From Capsicum annuum (taxonomy: Eukaryota; Streptophyta; Magnoliopsida; Solanales; Solanaceae), in the NCBI RefSeq assembly GCF_002878395.1, contig NC_061122.1, forward strand, positions 78,846,577 through 78,910,576: a stretch of DNA of 64,000 nucleotides. Reading direction: 5' to 3'. The translations under genes were made by a program, and so were the position numbers. The first letter of the stretch is position 1; each line of letters starts with the position of its first letter. Shown here in pieces: positions 23,480 through 34,395 of this stretch. The notes beneath the pieces are model-generated. The model was given only the letters and a program-made list of their open reading frames with translations, was not told where the DNA came from and made no database searches.

Positions 23480-23698
23480 AAACTTGGTATCAGAGCCTAA
23501 GGTTTCAAAGTGTCCTAGGGAGTATTAAAGCTACATTGAGTAGAGTCTATGCGTGGGTGTGAAGCGTGCCACACTTATGGACAAGAGGCTACCAAAAGAT
23601 TTAGGTAAAGTGTCCCTTCTTTCAGTGTTCATGTCACGTGAAAAAACATGAGCTCTATTTAAACTCTCTTTCTAATTCATTCTTTCTTCCATTTATAG
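21860..23698 (+). other. Putative leader intron of E3 (hypothesis)
   Basis: A donor-like AATTAAG|GTATGTG at 21860 lies about 130-150 nt after the expected transcription start in the LTR. An acceptor-like TTCTTTCTTCCATTTATAG ends at 23698, three bases before the gag ATG at 23702. Together they would delimit a 1839-nt intron that contains the rest of the LTR and the primer-binding site. Both ends recur in relatives: the donor at 6159, 29035, 10047(-) and 43558(-); the acceptor before the gag ATG at 441, 16641, 41272(-) and 61091(-). Splicing itself is inferred. Confidence 0.4.
23484..23497 (+). other. Primer-binding site of E3
   Basis: TTGGTATCAGAGCC, perfect to the consensus of the other copies, a few bases after the LTR end. 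Confidence 0.9.
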
Positions 23699-23701
23699 AA
23701 C

Positions 23702-24780
23702 ATGCCTCCCAGGAAAAACAACGATAGAAGAAATGAGAATCAGCCTACACCTCTGCCTGTCCAGGAAGATCCCCTGAATGAACATGTTTCTCATACCGAG
23801 TTCAGAGATACCTTCACCACTTAATCCCATTCAGCGGTAGCTCAGAAAAAGCAGCAGGCTACTATCCCCTCCAATCTAGTGGCTAATACTGCTGCAGCCA
23901 GGATTCAGGACTTTACCTAAATGAATCCTCCTTTATTTTTAGGATCCTAGTCTGATGAGGATCCAAAGGAGTTCCTTGACATGGTTTAGAAGGTAACGGA
24001 TGTTATGGGTATCACGTCTAGTGAGAGTACAGATTTAGCTGCTTACCAGGTATAGAATGTAGCTCGCACCTGGTATAAGTAGTGAAAGAGGAATAGAGGC
24101 GCAGATGCAGGGCCTGTAGAATGGGAGGAGTTTGCCACAATGTTTTTAGATAGATTCTTCCCTTTGGAGTTGTGGGAAGTTAAGGTGCAGGAGTTTATAA
24201 ACTTGAAGTAGGTTAACATGAATACGAGGGATTATTTGCTTAAGTTTACCCAGTTGGCCAGGTATGCTCTTTCGATGGTGGCTAGTAATTTGTCTAGGAT
24301 GAGTAAGTTTATCTTTGGTGTAGCTGATAGTGTAGTCAAGGAGTGTAGGACCATAATGTTTATTAAGGAGATGGACTTGTATAGGATTATGGTCCATGCT
24401 CAGTAGAAGGTTAAGGAGAAGAAAAGAGAGAATAAAAGAGCTAGGACAAGAAGATTTAACTATGCTCAGTAGAGGTTGGAGGGTGGTAACCGTCCTTAAT
24501 TTCATCAGAAATCTTCAGCTCCAGCTCCATCTTCAGCTAGTGCACCAGTGCCAAAGTTTAGAAATGATAATTGGGATGGGGGCACCAGGGTATGTGTAGA
24601 ACCAACAGTGATGTGTGCTTTGGGTGTGGAAAGCGAAACCATAGGATTAGGGATTCCCCAAAGAGTGGTCAGCAGGGTCAGTCCAGCCATCCCCCAGTTC
24701 CATCCAGTCGCCCAACTCAGCAGGTTACCACTTCCAGTGCAACTAGTGCTCAACACCCGAACAGACTGTATGAACTCTAA
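23702..24780 (+). pseudogene. gag: gag of E3, broken
   Basis: Starts ATG at 23702 (MPPRKNNDRRNENQ). Recognisable stretches are PLNEHVSHTEF, AARIQDFT*MNPP, SDEDPKEFLDMV, EWEEFATMFLDRFFP and [19 protein letters not shown] (24250 on). At least nine stops are in frame, most of them TAG where relatives have Gln or Trp. The segment between the core and the zinc knuckle is shortened, and the frame changes near 24570. In the new frame CFGCGKRNHRIRDS (24616-24657) is the zinc knuckle, but its last Cys is Ser. The C-terminus QHPNRLYEL matches E1 (QHQNRLYAL). Confidence 0.92.
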
Positions 24781-27700
24781 TCCTGACAGGATTAGTAAAG
24801 TTCTCCTAATGTGGTTATGGGTATGTTATAGGTCTTCTATTTACATATTTATGGTTTGTTAGATCCCGGAACTTTTCTTTCTTTAGTAACCCCCTATATA
24901 GCTGTTAATTTAGGTGTTAGTACCAAAATTTTAGTAGAACCCTTCTCAGTGTCTACTCCAATAGGTGTTTCTATTGTAGCCAAGCAGGTATACAGGAACT
25001 ATCCAGTTACAGTATCTTAGAAAGTCACATCAGAAGACCTTATGGAATTAGAGATGACTGATTTTGATGTCATTATCGGAATGGATTGGATCTACTCATG
25101 CTATGATTTAATTGACTGTAGAAACAGAGTCGTTCAGTTTTAGTTTCTAAATGAACCAGTTATTGAATGGAGGGGTAACACTTCAGCATTTAGGGGTCAA
25201 ATTGTGTCATATCTTAAAGTGAGGAAAATGATATCCAAGAGATGTGTTTACCATATTGTTCATGTCAAAGACTCTAATTCTGAGACTCCCAGTCTTAAGG
25301 CCATTTCGGTAGTAAGTGAATTTCCTGATGTGTTCCCAGAAGATTTTCCTAGAGTTCCTCACGAAAGGCAATTTGACTTCGAAATAGACCTTCTTCCATA
25401 TACCCAACCTATCTCTATTTTACCCTATATAATGGCTCCAGCTAAGCTTAAGGAGTAGAAAGAATACTTGACAGATCTCTTAGATAAAGGATTCTTTAGG
25501 CCTAGTGTTTCCCCATGGGGCGCTGCAGTCCTTTTCGTGCAAAAGAAAGATAGTTCTCTTAGAATGTGTATTGATTACCTCCAGTTGAACAAAGTCTCAA
25601 TCAAAAATAAGTACCCACTTCCCAGAATTAATGAGTTCTTTGACCAACTTTAGGGTGCCAGTTATTTCTCTAAGATAGACCTCAGATCTGACTATCATTA
25701 TCTCAGAGTCAGAGAATGTGACATTTTAAAAATAGCATTCAGGACTCGGTATGGTCACTTCGAGTTTCTAGTTATGTCTTTTGGACTAACGAATACCCGA
25801 GAAACTTTCATGGACTTGATGAATAGAGTGTTCAATAAGTACCTAGATTTTTTTGTCATAGTCTTCATTGATGACATTCTTGTTCATTCCTATAGTGAAA
25901 ATGATCATGCAAACCATGTCAGAATTGTGCTATAGATTCTTATATCCCATCTGTTGTTTGCTAAATTTAGTAAGTGTGAATTTTAGCTAAGATCAGTAGC
26001 TTTCTTTGTCTATATTATTTCCACTGATGGCATTAGAGTTGACCCTCTAAAGATCGAAGTAGTGAAAAACTGGCCCAAACCTATCTCTCCTTCAGATATC
26101 AGGAGTTTTTTGGGTTTGGATGGCTATTACCGATGGTTTATTAAATGATTTTCATATATTGCACCCCCCATGTCTAGATTGACTCAGAAGAAAGTGCAGT
26201 TTCAGTGGTTTGATTCTTGTGAAAAGAGTTTTCAGGAGTTGAAGACTCGACTTACTTCAACCCCAGTTTTGACATTACCGGATGATTTAGATGGGTTTGT
26301 TGTTTATGGTGATGCTTCCAGAGTTGGTTTGGGTTGTGTGTTTTATGTAGAGAGGTAAGGTCATAGCTTATGCCTCTAGACTACTTAAACCCCATGAAAA
26401 AAATTATCCTACCCGTGATCTTGAGTTGGCAGCTGTTGTATTTACCCTGAAAATTTAGAGGCATTATCTTTATAGGGTTCATGTTAATGTGTTCATGGAT
26501 CACAAAAGTCTGCAGTATGTATTTTCATAGAATGAGTTAAATCTCCGTCAGAGAAGGTGGTTAGAATTATTAAAAAATTATTTATAAGTGTTTTATATCA
26601 TTTGGGCAAGGCCAATATAGTGGCAGATACCCATAGTAGATTGTCTATGGATAGTGTTGCTCATGTAGAGGATTATAAAAAACAGTTAGTCAGGGAGGTT
26701 CATTAGATTTCTAGATTAGGTATGTGGTTAGTTGATTCAACTGAGGGTAGTGTATGGGTTCAGAATAACTCAGAGTCTTCATTGGTTGCCGAAGTAAAAG
26801 AGAAGCAGGATAGGGATCCCAGTTTGGTTAAGTTGAAGGAGTTAGTTAAAGATCAGAAAGTAAAGGTTTTCTCTCAATAGGGAGATGGCGTATTGCAGTG
26901 TCAGGGTAGGCTGTGTGTACCATGTATTGATGGGTTAAGATATCGAATTTTAGCAGAAATGCATGGCGCGTTACTCTATTCACCCAAGAGCCACTAAGAT
27001 GTATCCTGATTTATGGGAAATCTATTAGTGGGGTGGTATGAATAGGGGTATTGTAGAGTTTGTAGCTAAGTTCTCTAACTGTTAGCAAGTTAAGGTTAAG
27101 CACTAGAGGCCTAGTGGCACAATGCAGGAGTTCAGCATTCCCGCTTGGAAGTGGGAAGAGGTAAACATGGATTTTGTGATAGGGTTGCGTATGCGCCATC
27201 AACATGATTCGATATGGGTTATTATAGACAATGACCAATTCTCCTAATTTCTTACCAGTTTATACTTCTTATTCATCTGAGGATTATACTAAGCTTTATA
27301 TTAGAGAGTTGGTTAGTTTGCATGGAGTTCTATTGTCTATCATTTATGATAGAGGTACTCAGTTTACCTCTCACTTTTGGAAGGCTTTTTAGAAGGGTCT
27401 GGGTACCCAAGTTTTCCTCAGTACAACCTTTCTTCATCAAATAGATGGTCAGACAGAAAGGACTATTTAGACCCTAGAGAGCATATTGAGGGCCTATGTT
27501 ATCGACTTTAAGGGTAGTTGGAATGATCACTTGCCTTTGATCGAGTTTTCCTAAAAGAATAGTTATCACTCCAGTATCCAGATAGCTTCGCTTGAGGCTC
27601 TCTATGGAAGAATATGTAGATCTCTTATTAGATGGTTCGAGGTATGTGAGACTGCTTTTATAGGGCCAGATTCAGTGTTTGATGCGATGGAGAAAGTTCA

Positions 27701-28221
27701 GTTAATCAGGGAGAGGCTTAAGATAGCCAAAAGCAGTTAAAAATCTTATACAGATGTGCGTAGAAGAGATCTTGAGTTTACAGTTGGAGATTCAATCTAT
27801 TTGAAAATATTTTTCATGAAGGGAGTGAAGAGGTTTGGCAAAAAAGGGAAACTCAGTCCCCGATATGTTGGCCCTTATAGGATCTTGAGTCGTTATAGAA
27901 AGGTAGCGTATGAGCTTGAGCTACCTGCATATTTGGCATCAGTACATTCGATATTCTATATTTCTCTATTAAAAGAAATGTATTGGTGATCTAGATATAC
28001 TTGTTCCTTTAGAAATTACAGATGTTCAGGATAGCCTTTCTTATGAAGAAATTCCAATTGAAATCCTTGATCGACAGATTCGAAGTCTAAGGAACAAAGA
28101 AGTTTCCTTGGTCAAAGTTCTTTAGTAGAATCAGTCCGTAGAGGGATACACTTGGGAAACAAAAGCAAATATATGAAACAAGTACCCTCACCTCCTTTTT
28201 GCAAACTCGCACTCTACTTAA
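24781..28221 (+). pseudogene. pol: pol of E3: protease, RT, RNase H, integrase, chromodomain; broken
   Basis: Protease: GLLDPGTFLSLVTPY near 24855 keeps the DPG-type active site, and MTDFDVIIGMDW lies near 25060. RT (~25440-26040): [42 protein letters not shown] and the intact catalytic FIDDILVHS (25864-25890). RNase H: YGDASRVGLGCV near 26305, a frameshift at ~26345, then HKSLQYVFS. Integrase: a worn zinc finger, then WEEVNMDFVIGL (Asp), YDRGTQFT (Asp at 27348) and TERTI*TLES (Glu region), so the DDE residues are readable. KGKLSPRYVGPY begins the C-terminal domain, and LDRQIRSLRNKEV to VEGYTWE (28060-28160) is the chromodomain. Roughly 25 of about 30 stops that I counted are TAG. Several frameshifts are present. 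Confidence 0.95.
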
Positions 28222-28436
28222 GGTAATACTTTTTCTCAAATTGGATCTTTTCCATTCCCAGTTCCAGCTATGTAATCATACTCATAACATTGCATACATT
28301 CACGAATCAGTTTAGTCATGTATCATGTTTCAGACTCAGTCATGTAATCATGTTTTCAGATATGCATGTTCAGTATATAATCTCAGTTCCTCAGTAGTCT
28401 CATCTTAATTAGTCTCATTCGAGGAAGAATGTTCCT

Positions 28437-28449
28437 AAGGGGGAGATAA
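28437..28449 (+). other. Polypurine tract of E3
   Basis: AAGGGGGAGATAA directly precedes the 3' LTR, within the family context CATTCGAGGAAGAATGTTCC. It primes plus-strand DNA synthesis. Confidence 0.9.
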
Positions 28450-30595
28450 TGTAATACCCCATATTCTTCCTAGTTCAGTTCAGCTCATAGTGCATGAATA
28501 AGAGACTTAGAACCTGAAAATTTAGCTAAGCATTGGGGACTTAGCCTTATTTTTGTCCTCTAAACTTTGATGATTCTACTTTTGACCTTCCCGACGTCAA
28601 AACATTAATTTCTAAGTTGATTCATGATCGGGGTTGTCGATGGTACATCTCGGGTGAGTTTTGGATTTTTTAGGCGAGGTTTGAGACCTGTTTGGATGGA
28701 AAAAAAAGTGAAGCTCCACAATAGGGATACATCACATCACATTTCACATTAGTGGGGAGCAACACGGTGCATCACATATCGCATCGGTTGGTATTGTACG
28801 GTTCAATAAGTTTTGGGTCCATGTGGGTAATTGAGTCATTTTGCTCACTCTATATCACCTATAAAATGAGATTTAGGTCCCCAAGGAGCATTATTTGCCC
28901 CTTTATTCATAATTTTACTCAAATAAAGCTCCTCCTCTCTCAAGAACAAACCCTAACTCATTTAAGAGAATCAAAGAATCCAAGCTCAAATCCCAAGAAA
29001 ACCATCAAGAATCTTCACGAATTCATCAATTAAGGTATGGGTGATGTTCATCCATGGGCCCATTTCACCCATGGAGTCTCCAAATCTATTTTATACTTTG
29101 ATATCATGAATTTACATTTTTACAATGAATGACCTCCATGAAGTTTTGAATGGTGATTATTCGCATGTTAAACCTTAACCTATGATCTTTTTGTCTTGCA
29201 ATTATGCTATTATTACATGTTTTGAACCATTCCCATGCTTAAGTCTACGAATTTCAAGTGTTTGATGAAATGCCTAAATGATTGGGTTTTGAACCATGGC
29301 TACTTGTTATGTTTTTTTTGAAGCTCTAGTATGTTCCACTTGTTATTGTTATCTAGTCTTGGAGGATTATGAGCACCAATTACTTAGCTATTTACAGAAT
29401 GACAGTAGTTCCATAATAGTTTCATATAAACTATGAGCATCATCATTCATCCAGTTATCATGATCAGTGTTAGCTCAGCTAAACTTAGTTCAACCCAGAA
29501 ATCAGTCTCTTTCAGTTGGGAGTAGGATTTACCACCAAGAAAACCAAGCGATGGGGGTTCACCTGCAAGTAGAGAGAGTGATTCTTAGTAGCAATCCCTG
29601 TGTTCTGGAACTACATAGCCAGTGTAGGTTGATATGTCCACCTGTCAGTTAGGGCTGACACGTATCTCATTAGAGCACCTGCTAGTTGAGGGTGACTTAT
29701 TAGTCCTTTGAGACATCAGTTTAGTGGATTCACACATCCATTGCTAGTACCCGTGGCACGATACTGACACCCTTTTAACTGGGGTCACAAGTGGACCCAA
29801 ATTAGCTCATATTGAGGCATGTCAGTTAGATAATATCTCCCATAGTCTTAGTCCAGTATTCAGTAAAGAATTCAGTTTCAGGTTTGTTTGACTATAGCAT
29901 ACAGTTATTAGTTATTCAGTTATCATTATTTCAGTACTTCAGTTTACAGACTAATTCAGAATAAGGTTATATTCTTAGTCATACATTCTCAGATTTTACA
30001 ACTTTCATGCATCTAAACTTAGTCATCTAATGCTTTTCATTCAGTTATTGTCTCATGCACATAATCCTATGTATTTTAGCCTATAATTATCTCACATACT
30101 AGTATATTTAAAGTACTGATCGCATATGTTTTCTTTGCTCTATGATTTCTTATATCATAGGTTCGGACGCTTAGTTTCCTGACCGTGCTTAGACAGATCC
30201 ATCTATCAGTAGCAGTATTCATGGTGAGTCCTTATCTATCGAGGACATGGTTATTTATTTAAGTTATTTCAGTAGTTCATCTTTTCATTTCAGTTAGACA
30301 GTTGGATTTAGTTGGGGCCTATCCCATCAACTCTTTTCAGTCAGTTAAAGGCTTTCAGACAACAGACAGTTAGTTAGTTTATCAGTGTTTTATTTGACTT
30401 TTAGTATATCCTTAGACTCATGATTTGGTAATGATCTCATTGTTTAACTTTGGCATTATTTTAGTTATTTTCACTTGTGTTTTGTTAATATATTATTCAG
30501 TGCTCATAGTAGGTACCAGCTCAGGGGTTAGCTTATGGTCCTTCGAGATCGTAAACACCATTGTCGTGACTAGGGGGTATCCTCAGGTCGTGACA
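28450..30595 (+). mobile_element. 3' LTR of E3 (2.15 kb)
   Basis: Starts TGTAATACCCCATATTC and ends CAGGTCGTGACA. It holds CCTATAAAAT (TATA box, ~28857), an exact AAACCCTAA box (~28949) and AATTAAG|GTATGGG (donor-like, 29035), in the order expected from promoter to early transcript. It is close to the 5' LTR apart from a ~65-bp deletion near 29140 and scattered substitutions. Confidence 0.92.
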
Positions 30596-31068
30596 CCCCA
30601 ATTACTGTCCTAGGATTCTACATTGTTTTATAATGTAGAGTAGAATTCAAAGACACCTCTTTTACCCTCGTGCAATGTTAGGTGGATTAGCACAATTATC
30701 GAGTTGCGATAAAGTGGTGAGCCTCCATCTTCTATAATTTTGGACATTTCATTGCTTTCTTTATGAGTATCAATATCCTATCGGTTTATTTTCATGTTTT
30801 GAATTTTCTTTTTTTCCATGGCCAAGGCATGTATCGACCTAACTTAGTATTCTCACTTTAGAGGCTTTTGTGGACAAAGTGTGGGAATTGTTATTGTTTT
30901 CGACTCCTAGTGTCCGTTTTGGTTATCTTATCTATCTTACTTATATGTTTGGTTATCTTTCATTGTTATTTGTATTGTGTTCTATGAATCTAGGCTAAGG
31001 GGGTGATCTCTGGTCCTTGGTGGACTTGAGATACCCATCACGACTAGGCCCGAGGTCGGATCGTGACA
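30596..31068 (+). mobile_element. 3' LTR of E2, right part
   Basis: Continues the E2 LTR after the E3 insertion: TTAGGTGGATTAGCAC, CGAGTTGCGATAAAGTGGTGA and CATCACGACTAGGCCCGAG match 16050-16440. It ends TCGTGACA at 31068. Confidence 0.9.
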
Positions 31069-31822
31069 ATTGAGTTGGAGAAATCATTTGACGTGTGTTT
31101 ACGAGGGGCTCAACTGCTTGATATGCATTTGAGGACCTGCTCTACCAGGTTGGGATCATGTACAACAAAATTTGGAGGATTAGCTATTGATTTGAGATGC
31201 TGCAGCTGCTCAGGCGCAACTCAAGGGCATTTCAAAGTCATATCAACCAAAAAACAGCTTGCATTGTACCACTTGTACTTCCAAATGGTCCCCCCTTTTG
31301 TCCTCTTCTTGGAATATTCTTTTAGATCTTCAAAAAGTGCTTTGTACTAACACTTTTGTACACCTTTTATTTCTCATTTTAGGATCAAAGAACCACTCTT
31401 TGATGAAAATTTCACCTTGAAGATAACCATTTCTCTAAGAACACCAAGTACACAAAAATTCTCAACTTCTCCACAGTAGCTCGAAATGCATTGAAATGTT
31501 GAATCTAAGCACTTTTTAACCTTTTAATCACATTCCAAACATCATTAAAATCAAATTATTTGCCAAATCTTTTAGATTTTTAGCCCACTTCTAGTTTCTT
31601 CAACTCAAGCTCTTAACAATGGTAAAATGTATAATAAAGCTCTGATTTAGCTCATATTCAATTTCTAGACTCCTATAGTGTTAGAAAACACAAATCTAAC
31701 TCTAGAAATACGAGAAAACAAGAAAAAAAGAAAATAAAAACTCAAAATTTGACCTAAGACAAAAACATGATAGTAAAATTTTTATTCGTGAGAACGAAAT
31801 CAAGTTTGGCTCTGGTACAAAA
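31069..31822 (-). other. Leader and primer site of the minus-strand element cut by E2
   Basis: No coding signal. Reading leftwards from the LTR at 31823, the sequence starts TTTTGTACCAGAGCC (31805-31822), a worn methionine-tRNA primer site, then runs T-rich to the E2 flank ATTGA at 31069. Its continuation is 14428 leftwards. Confidence 0.55.
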
Positions 31823-32407
31823 TGATGATGTAACAAAGTACGAAATAAAAAACTAATCTATGATAGGAAAATGAAAAGATAAAGGATAGATGATACGCAG
31901 GAAATAGATGGAAACAATGAATGAATGAATGAATAACAAACTAAGGGTATATTAAACCCCTAACCCTCAATTCAGTATCAATCAAAGCATCAATCTCTTT
32001 CGTAGACATCAACAGAATCAGATTTCTAAACAACCCACATTTCAAAATAAGGTATCAACACAAGCTAATCCAAGCTTCCTAAAATTCTCAAAAGAGTATA
32101 CCTTCATAATTCATCAAAATCTAACTACCAAATGAAATATTAGTCCTATATATAGTCTAGGTTTAATTATTACAACTTATGGGCCCAAAAGTGACCCATT
32201 TGGAAATCATAAGGCATGAAAGCCCACTTAAAATTTGGTTAAGCATTTTGGGAGCACATGGGTCACATATCAAGAACATGTGGGTCTGTTTTGATCTGAT
32301 CTAGCATATCTAGAGTAGGTTGGGTGCACCTCTAAAATGAATAGGGCGCATGTCCTTTTTTGGGGGATTTCTAGCCCCGTCTTGTACTTTCTTTGGCCTT
32401 TACAACA
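31823..32407 (-). mobile_element. LTR A (585 bp), minus orientation
   Basis: On the minus strand it begins TGTTGTAAAGGCC after GAGGGGGGTCAAGTAA and ends ACATCATCA before a primer site. It contains ACTATATATAGGAC (TATA-like). It is clearly homologous over its whole length to LTR B (shared GTTGGGTGCACCTC and AAACCCCTAACCCTC on the plus strand). Confidence 0.7.
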
Positions 32408-32545
32408 TTACTTGACCCCCCTCGAAGATAATACCATCCAATTGACACATTTTGATAGCACCAAGGAGTTTTCAAGTGACTCTTAAGCCATAAGCATCCT
32501 ATCCAAAGATTCAGAGGCAATTTGGATTGTATCTCTGATACCAAA
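32408..32545 (-). other. 138-bp internal domain between LTR B and LTR A (PBS plus polypurine tract only)
   Basis: On the minus strand it runs from TTTGGTATCAGAGATAC (primer site) to GAGGGGGGTCAAG (purine tract), with no room for genes. This is the layout of a TRIM element, or of a recombinant between tandem LTRs. Confidence 0.6.
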
Positions 32546-33228
32546 TGATAACATAACAAAGTATGGAATAGAAAACTAAACTATAATATGAAAACAAAAA
32601 GATAAAGGATAAATAGATAGAGACAAAGAATGAATGAATAGCAAACTAAGGGTATATTAAACCCCTAACCCTCTATTCAAAATCATTCAAAATACTAATC
32701 TCTTATGTAGACCTTAAAGGAATCAGATTCCCAAGCAACCTATGTTTCAAAATAAGGTATCAACATAAGCTAATATAATCTTTCCTTACACTCTCAAAAG
32801 AGTATGCATTCACAATTCATAAAATCTAACTACAAAATGAAAGAATAGTCCTATATATAGTCTAGGTTTACTTATTACAACTTATGGGCCCAAAAGTGAA
32901 CCATTTGAAAATTATAAGGCATGGCAACCCACTTAACATCCGCTTAAGCATTTGGGTGCACATAGGGAGCATCTCAAGAGCATGTACAATTATTTTGACT
33001 AGCTCTAGCATATCTAGAGTAGGTTGGGTGCACCTCCAAAGCGGATGGGGCGTATGTCCTCTCCCGAGGGATTTCTATCCCCGTATTGCACTCTATTGGC
33101 CTCTTTAATGTTCCTTAACCCTCCTTGAAGATAATCACCATCCAAGTGGAACCTTTTGATAACACCAAGGAGTCACCAAGTGCCTCTTGAACCATAAGTA
33201 TCCTTTCTAAAGATCCAGAGGCAATTTG
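32546..33228 (-). mobile_element. LTR B (~565 bp) and preceding internal end, minus orientation
   Basis: LTR B spans 32546 to about 33110. On the minus strand it ends TTATGTTATCA, directly before a good primer site. From 33111 to 33228 lies another copy of the PPT-proximal internal end, cut off at 33228 (AAATTGCCTCTGG). The series is therefore internal end - LTR B - PBS/PPT - LTR A - PBS - leader. Confidence 0.65.
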
Positions 33229-34395
33229 GTTTTTATAAAAAGTGCAAGGCATATTGAGTGGAAAGCAAGAATGAAATATTTATATGTGTTGTGTGACCAA
33301 TTTTATCATAAGGAATAACACATCCATAGCTATTATGACACGTGCAATTTTGATTTTGTCTTGTGGCATTATACTAAGGTACTGTTCAAATTGAAAGATA
33401 CACTACTTTAAGCATGAACATGACTTCATCTTTGTATCCTAATTTATATTTAAATAAGTGGGGATCATTAAATAGTTTATTTAAATTAAATTAAGAAAAG
33501 TTTTTATAAAAAGGTGTGTTTTAGTGAAAGATTGTATCTTTTATAAAAAGGTGTCTTTTAGTGAAATATTGTGTTCTTTCATCCTTTAGGTACCACTAAT
33601 GTTATTCAAATCCAACCTATAGATTTCAATTGTAATTTTTACAACATATCTTTTACAGAGATTTACCCAAACCTTTTCTTCTTTCCCAAAAGATCAAGCA
33701 ACGACGTCTTCTTTTCCAGAAGAATTTCTTCATAATTTTCTTAGTGAAAACTCAATAGGCTTGTCATATCCACTAAAACTATTTGCGTATAATCCCCATA
33801 ATAATATTGTAGAGAAGAGCGAGAGAGAGAGAGAGAGAGAGAGAAAATAACATCTTTAGAAAATGTTTCACACGTATTTCAAGTCTTTAGTTTTGTGTTT
33901 AGTGTTCGGATAATTAACCTTTATATTTGTGATCTTTTTCATATATTTTGTGTTTATGAAATATATTTTACAATAGTATAAATAACAGAGTATCTACAAT
34001 ATTAGGTATATTTTTGTCAATTGTTGTACTTTTTTTCATTATGATGATTTAGTTCGACTCATGATCAATATTGAAATTTTATTCCATTCATTCTTCAGTA
34101 TTTAGTCTCTTTTGTGAAAAGAGTTCTTCAATCTAACAACTGCAATTAATTGATATATGATATGCTTGTTTGATTGCCTATAATGGTATTTTTAGAGTGA
34201 TAGAGATGAATGCTAATTCATTTTTTATTCAACTATGAGCTTGATTTTAAAGCCCAATTAGTAGTTTTTGGCGAATCATTTGATCAAGTTTAAGAACTTC
34301 TTGAACTAAAAATTGTCTTTTTTTCTCTTCCTAATTTGACTTGATGTCTTATAGTCTACAATAATTCACCAATGCTTAGCTTCCTATGAAATTTT
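33229..34395. other. AT-rich sequence, no gene seen
   Basis: Holds a short direct repeat (CTTTTATAAAAAGGTGT with TTTTAGTGAAA, near 33500 and 33540) and a (GA)12 microsatellite at 33821-33844. The direct repeats and a TTTTGTGTTTAGTGTTCGG end resemble copia-type LTRs, but I cannot demonstrate borders. Confidence 0.4.
33821..33844. repeat. (GA)12 microsatellite
   Basis: Uninterrupted GA repeat of 24 bases. Confidence 0.97.

Larger units (their letters stand above)
21245..30595 (+). mobile_element. Element E3, Ty3/gypsy Tekay type, near full length, inserted in the E2 3' LTR
   Basis: About 9.35 kb: 5' LTR 21245-23479, PBS 23484, gag, pol, polypurine tract 28437-28449, 3' LTR 28450-30595. The interrupted E2 LTR matches the uninterrupted copy at ~15970-15990 on either side (GCTAGCGCTCATACCG on the left, then CCCCAATTACTGTCCTAGG). 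The 5-bp target duplication is not clear (TACCG against CCCCA), presumably through decay. The pol order protease-RT-RNase H-integrase-chromodomain is Ty3/gypsy. Confidence 0.92.
14429..31068 (+). mobile_element. Element E2, Ty3/gypsy, carrying E3 nested in its 3' LTR
   Basis: The left LTR starts TGTAATAACGCAGG at 14429 and the right LTR ends TCGTGACA at 31068. The flanks are ATTGT and ATTGA, a 4/5 match for a 5-bp target duplication. Without the 9.35 kb E3 insertion, E2 is about 7.3 kb. The integrase region and polypurine tract have been lost by a deletion that joins RNase H to the 3' LTR at ~19823. gag and pol are heavily mutated. The gag resembles that of E6 (both have TSDTH/KDDTH and SIYLLT stretches), so E2 and E6 are one family. 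Confidence 0.85.

Noticed and set aside
24146..24505. 119-codon antisense ORF
   Set aside because: It lies opposite the E3 gag, which has clear homology on the plus strand.
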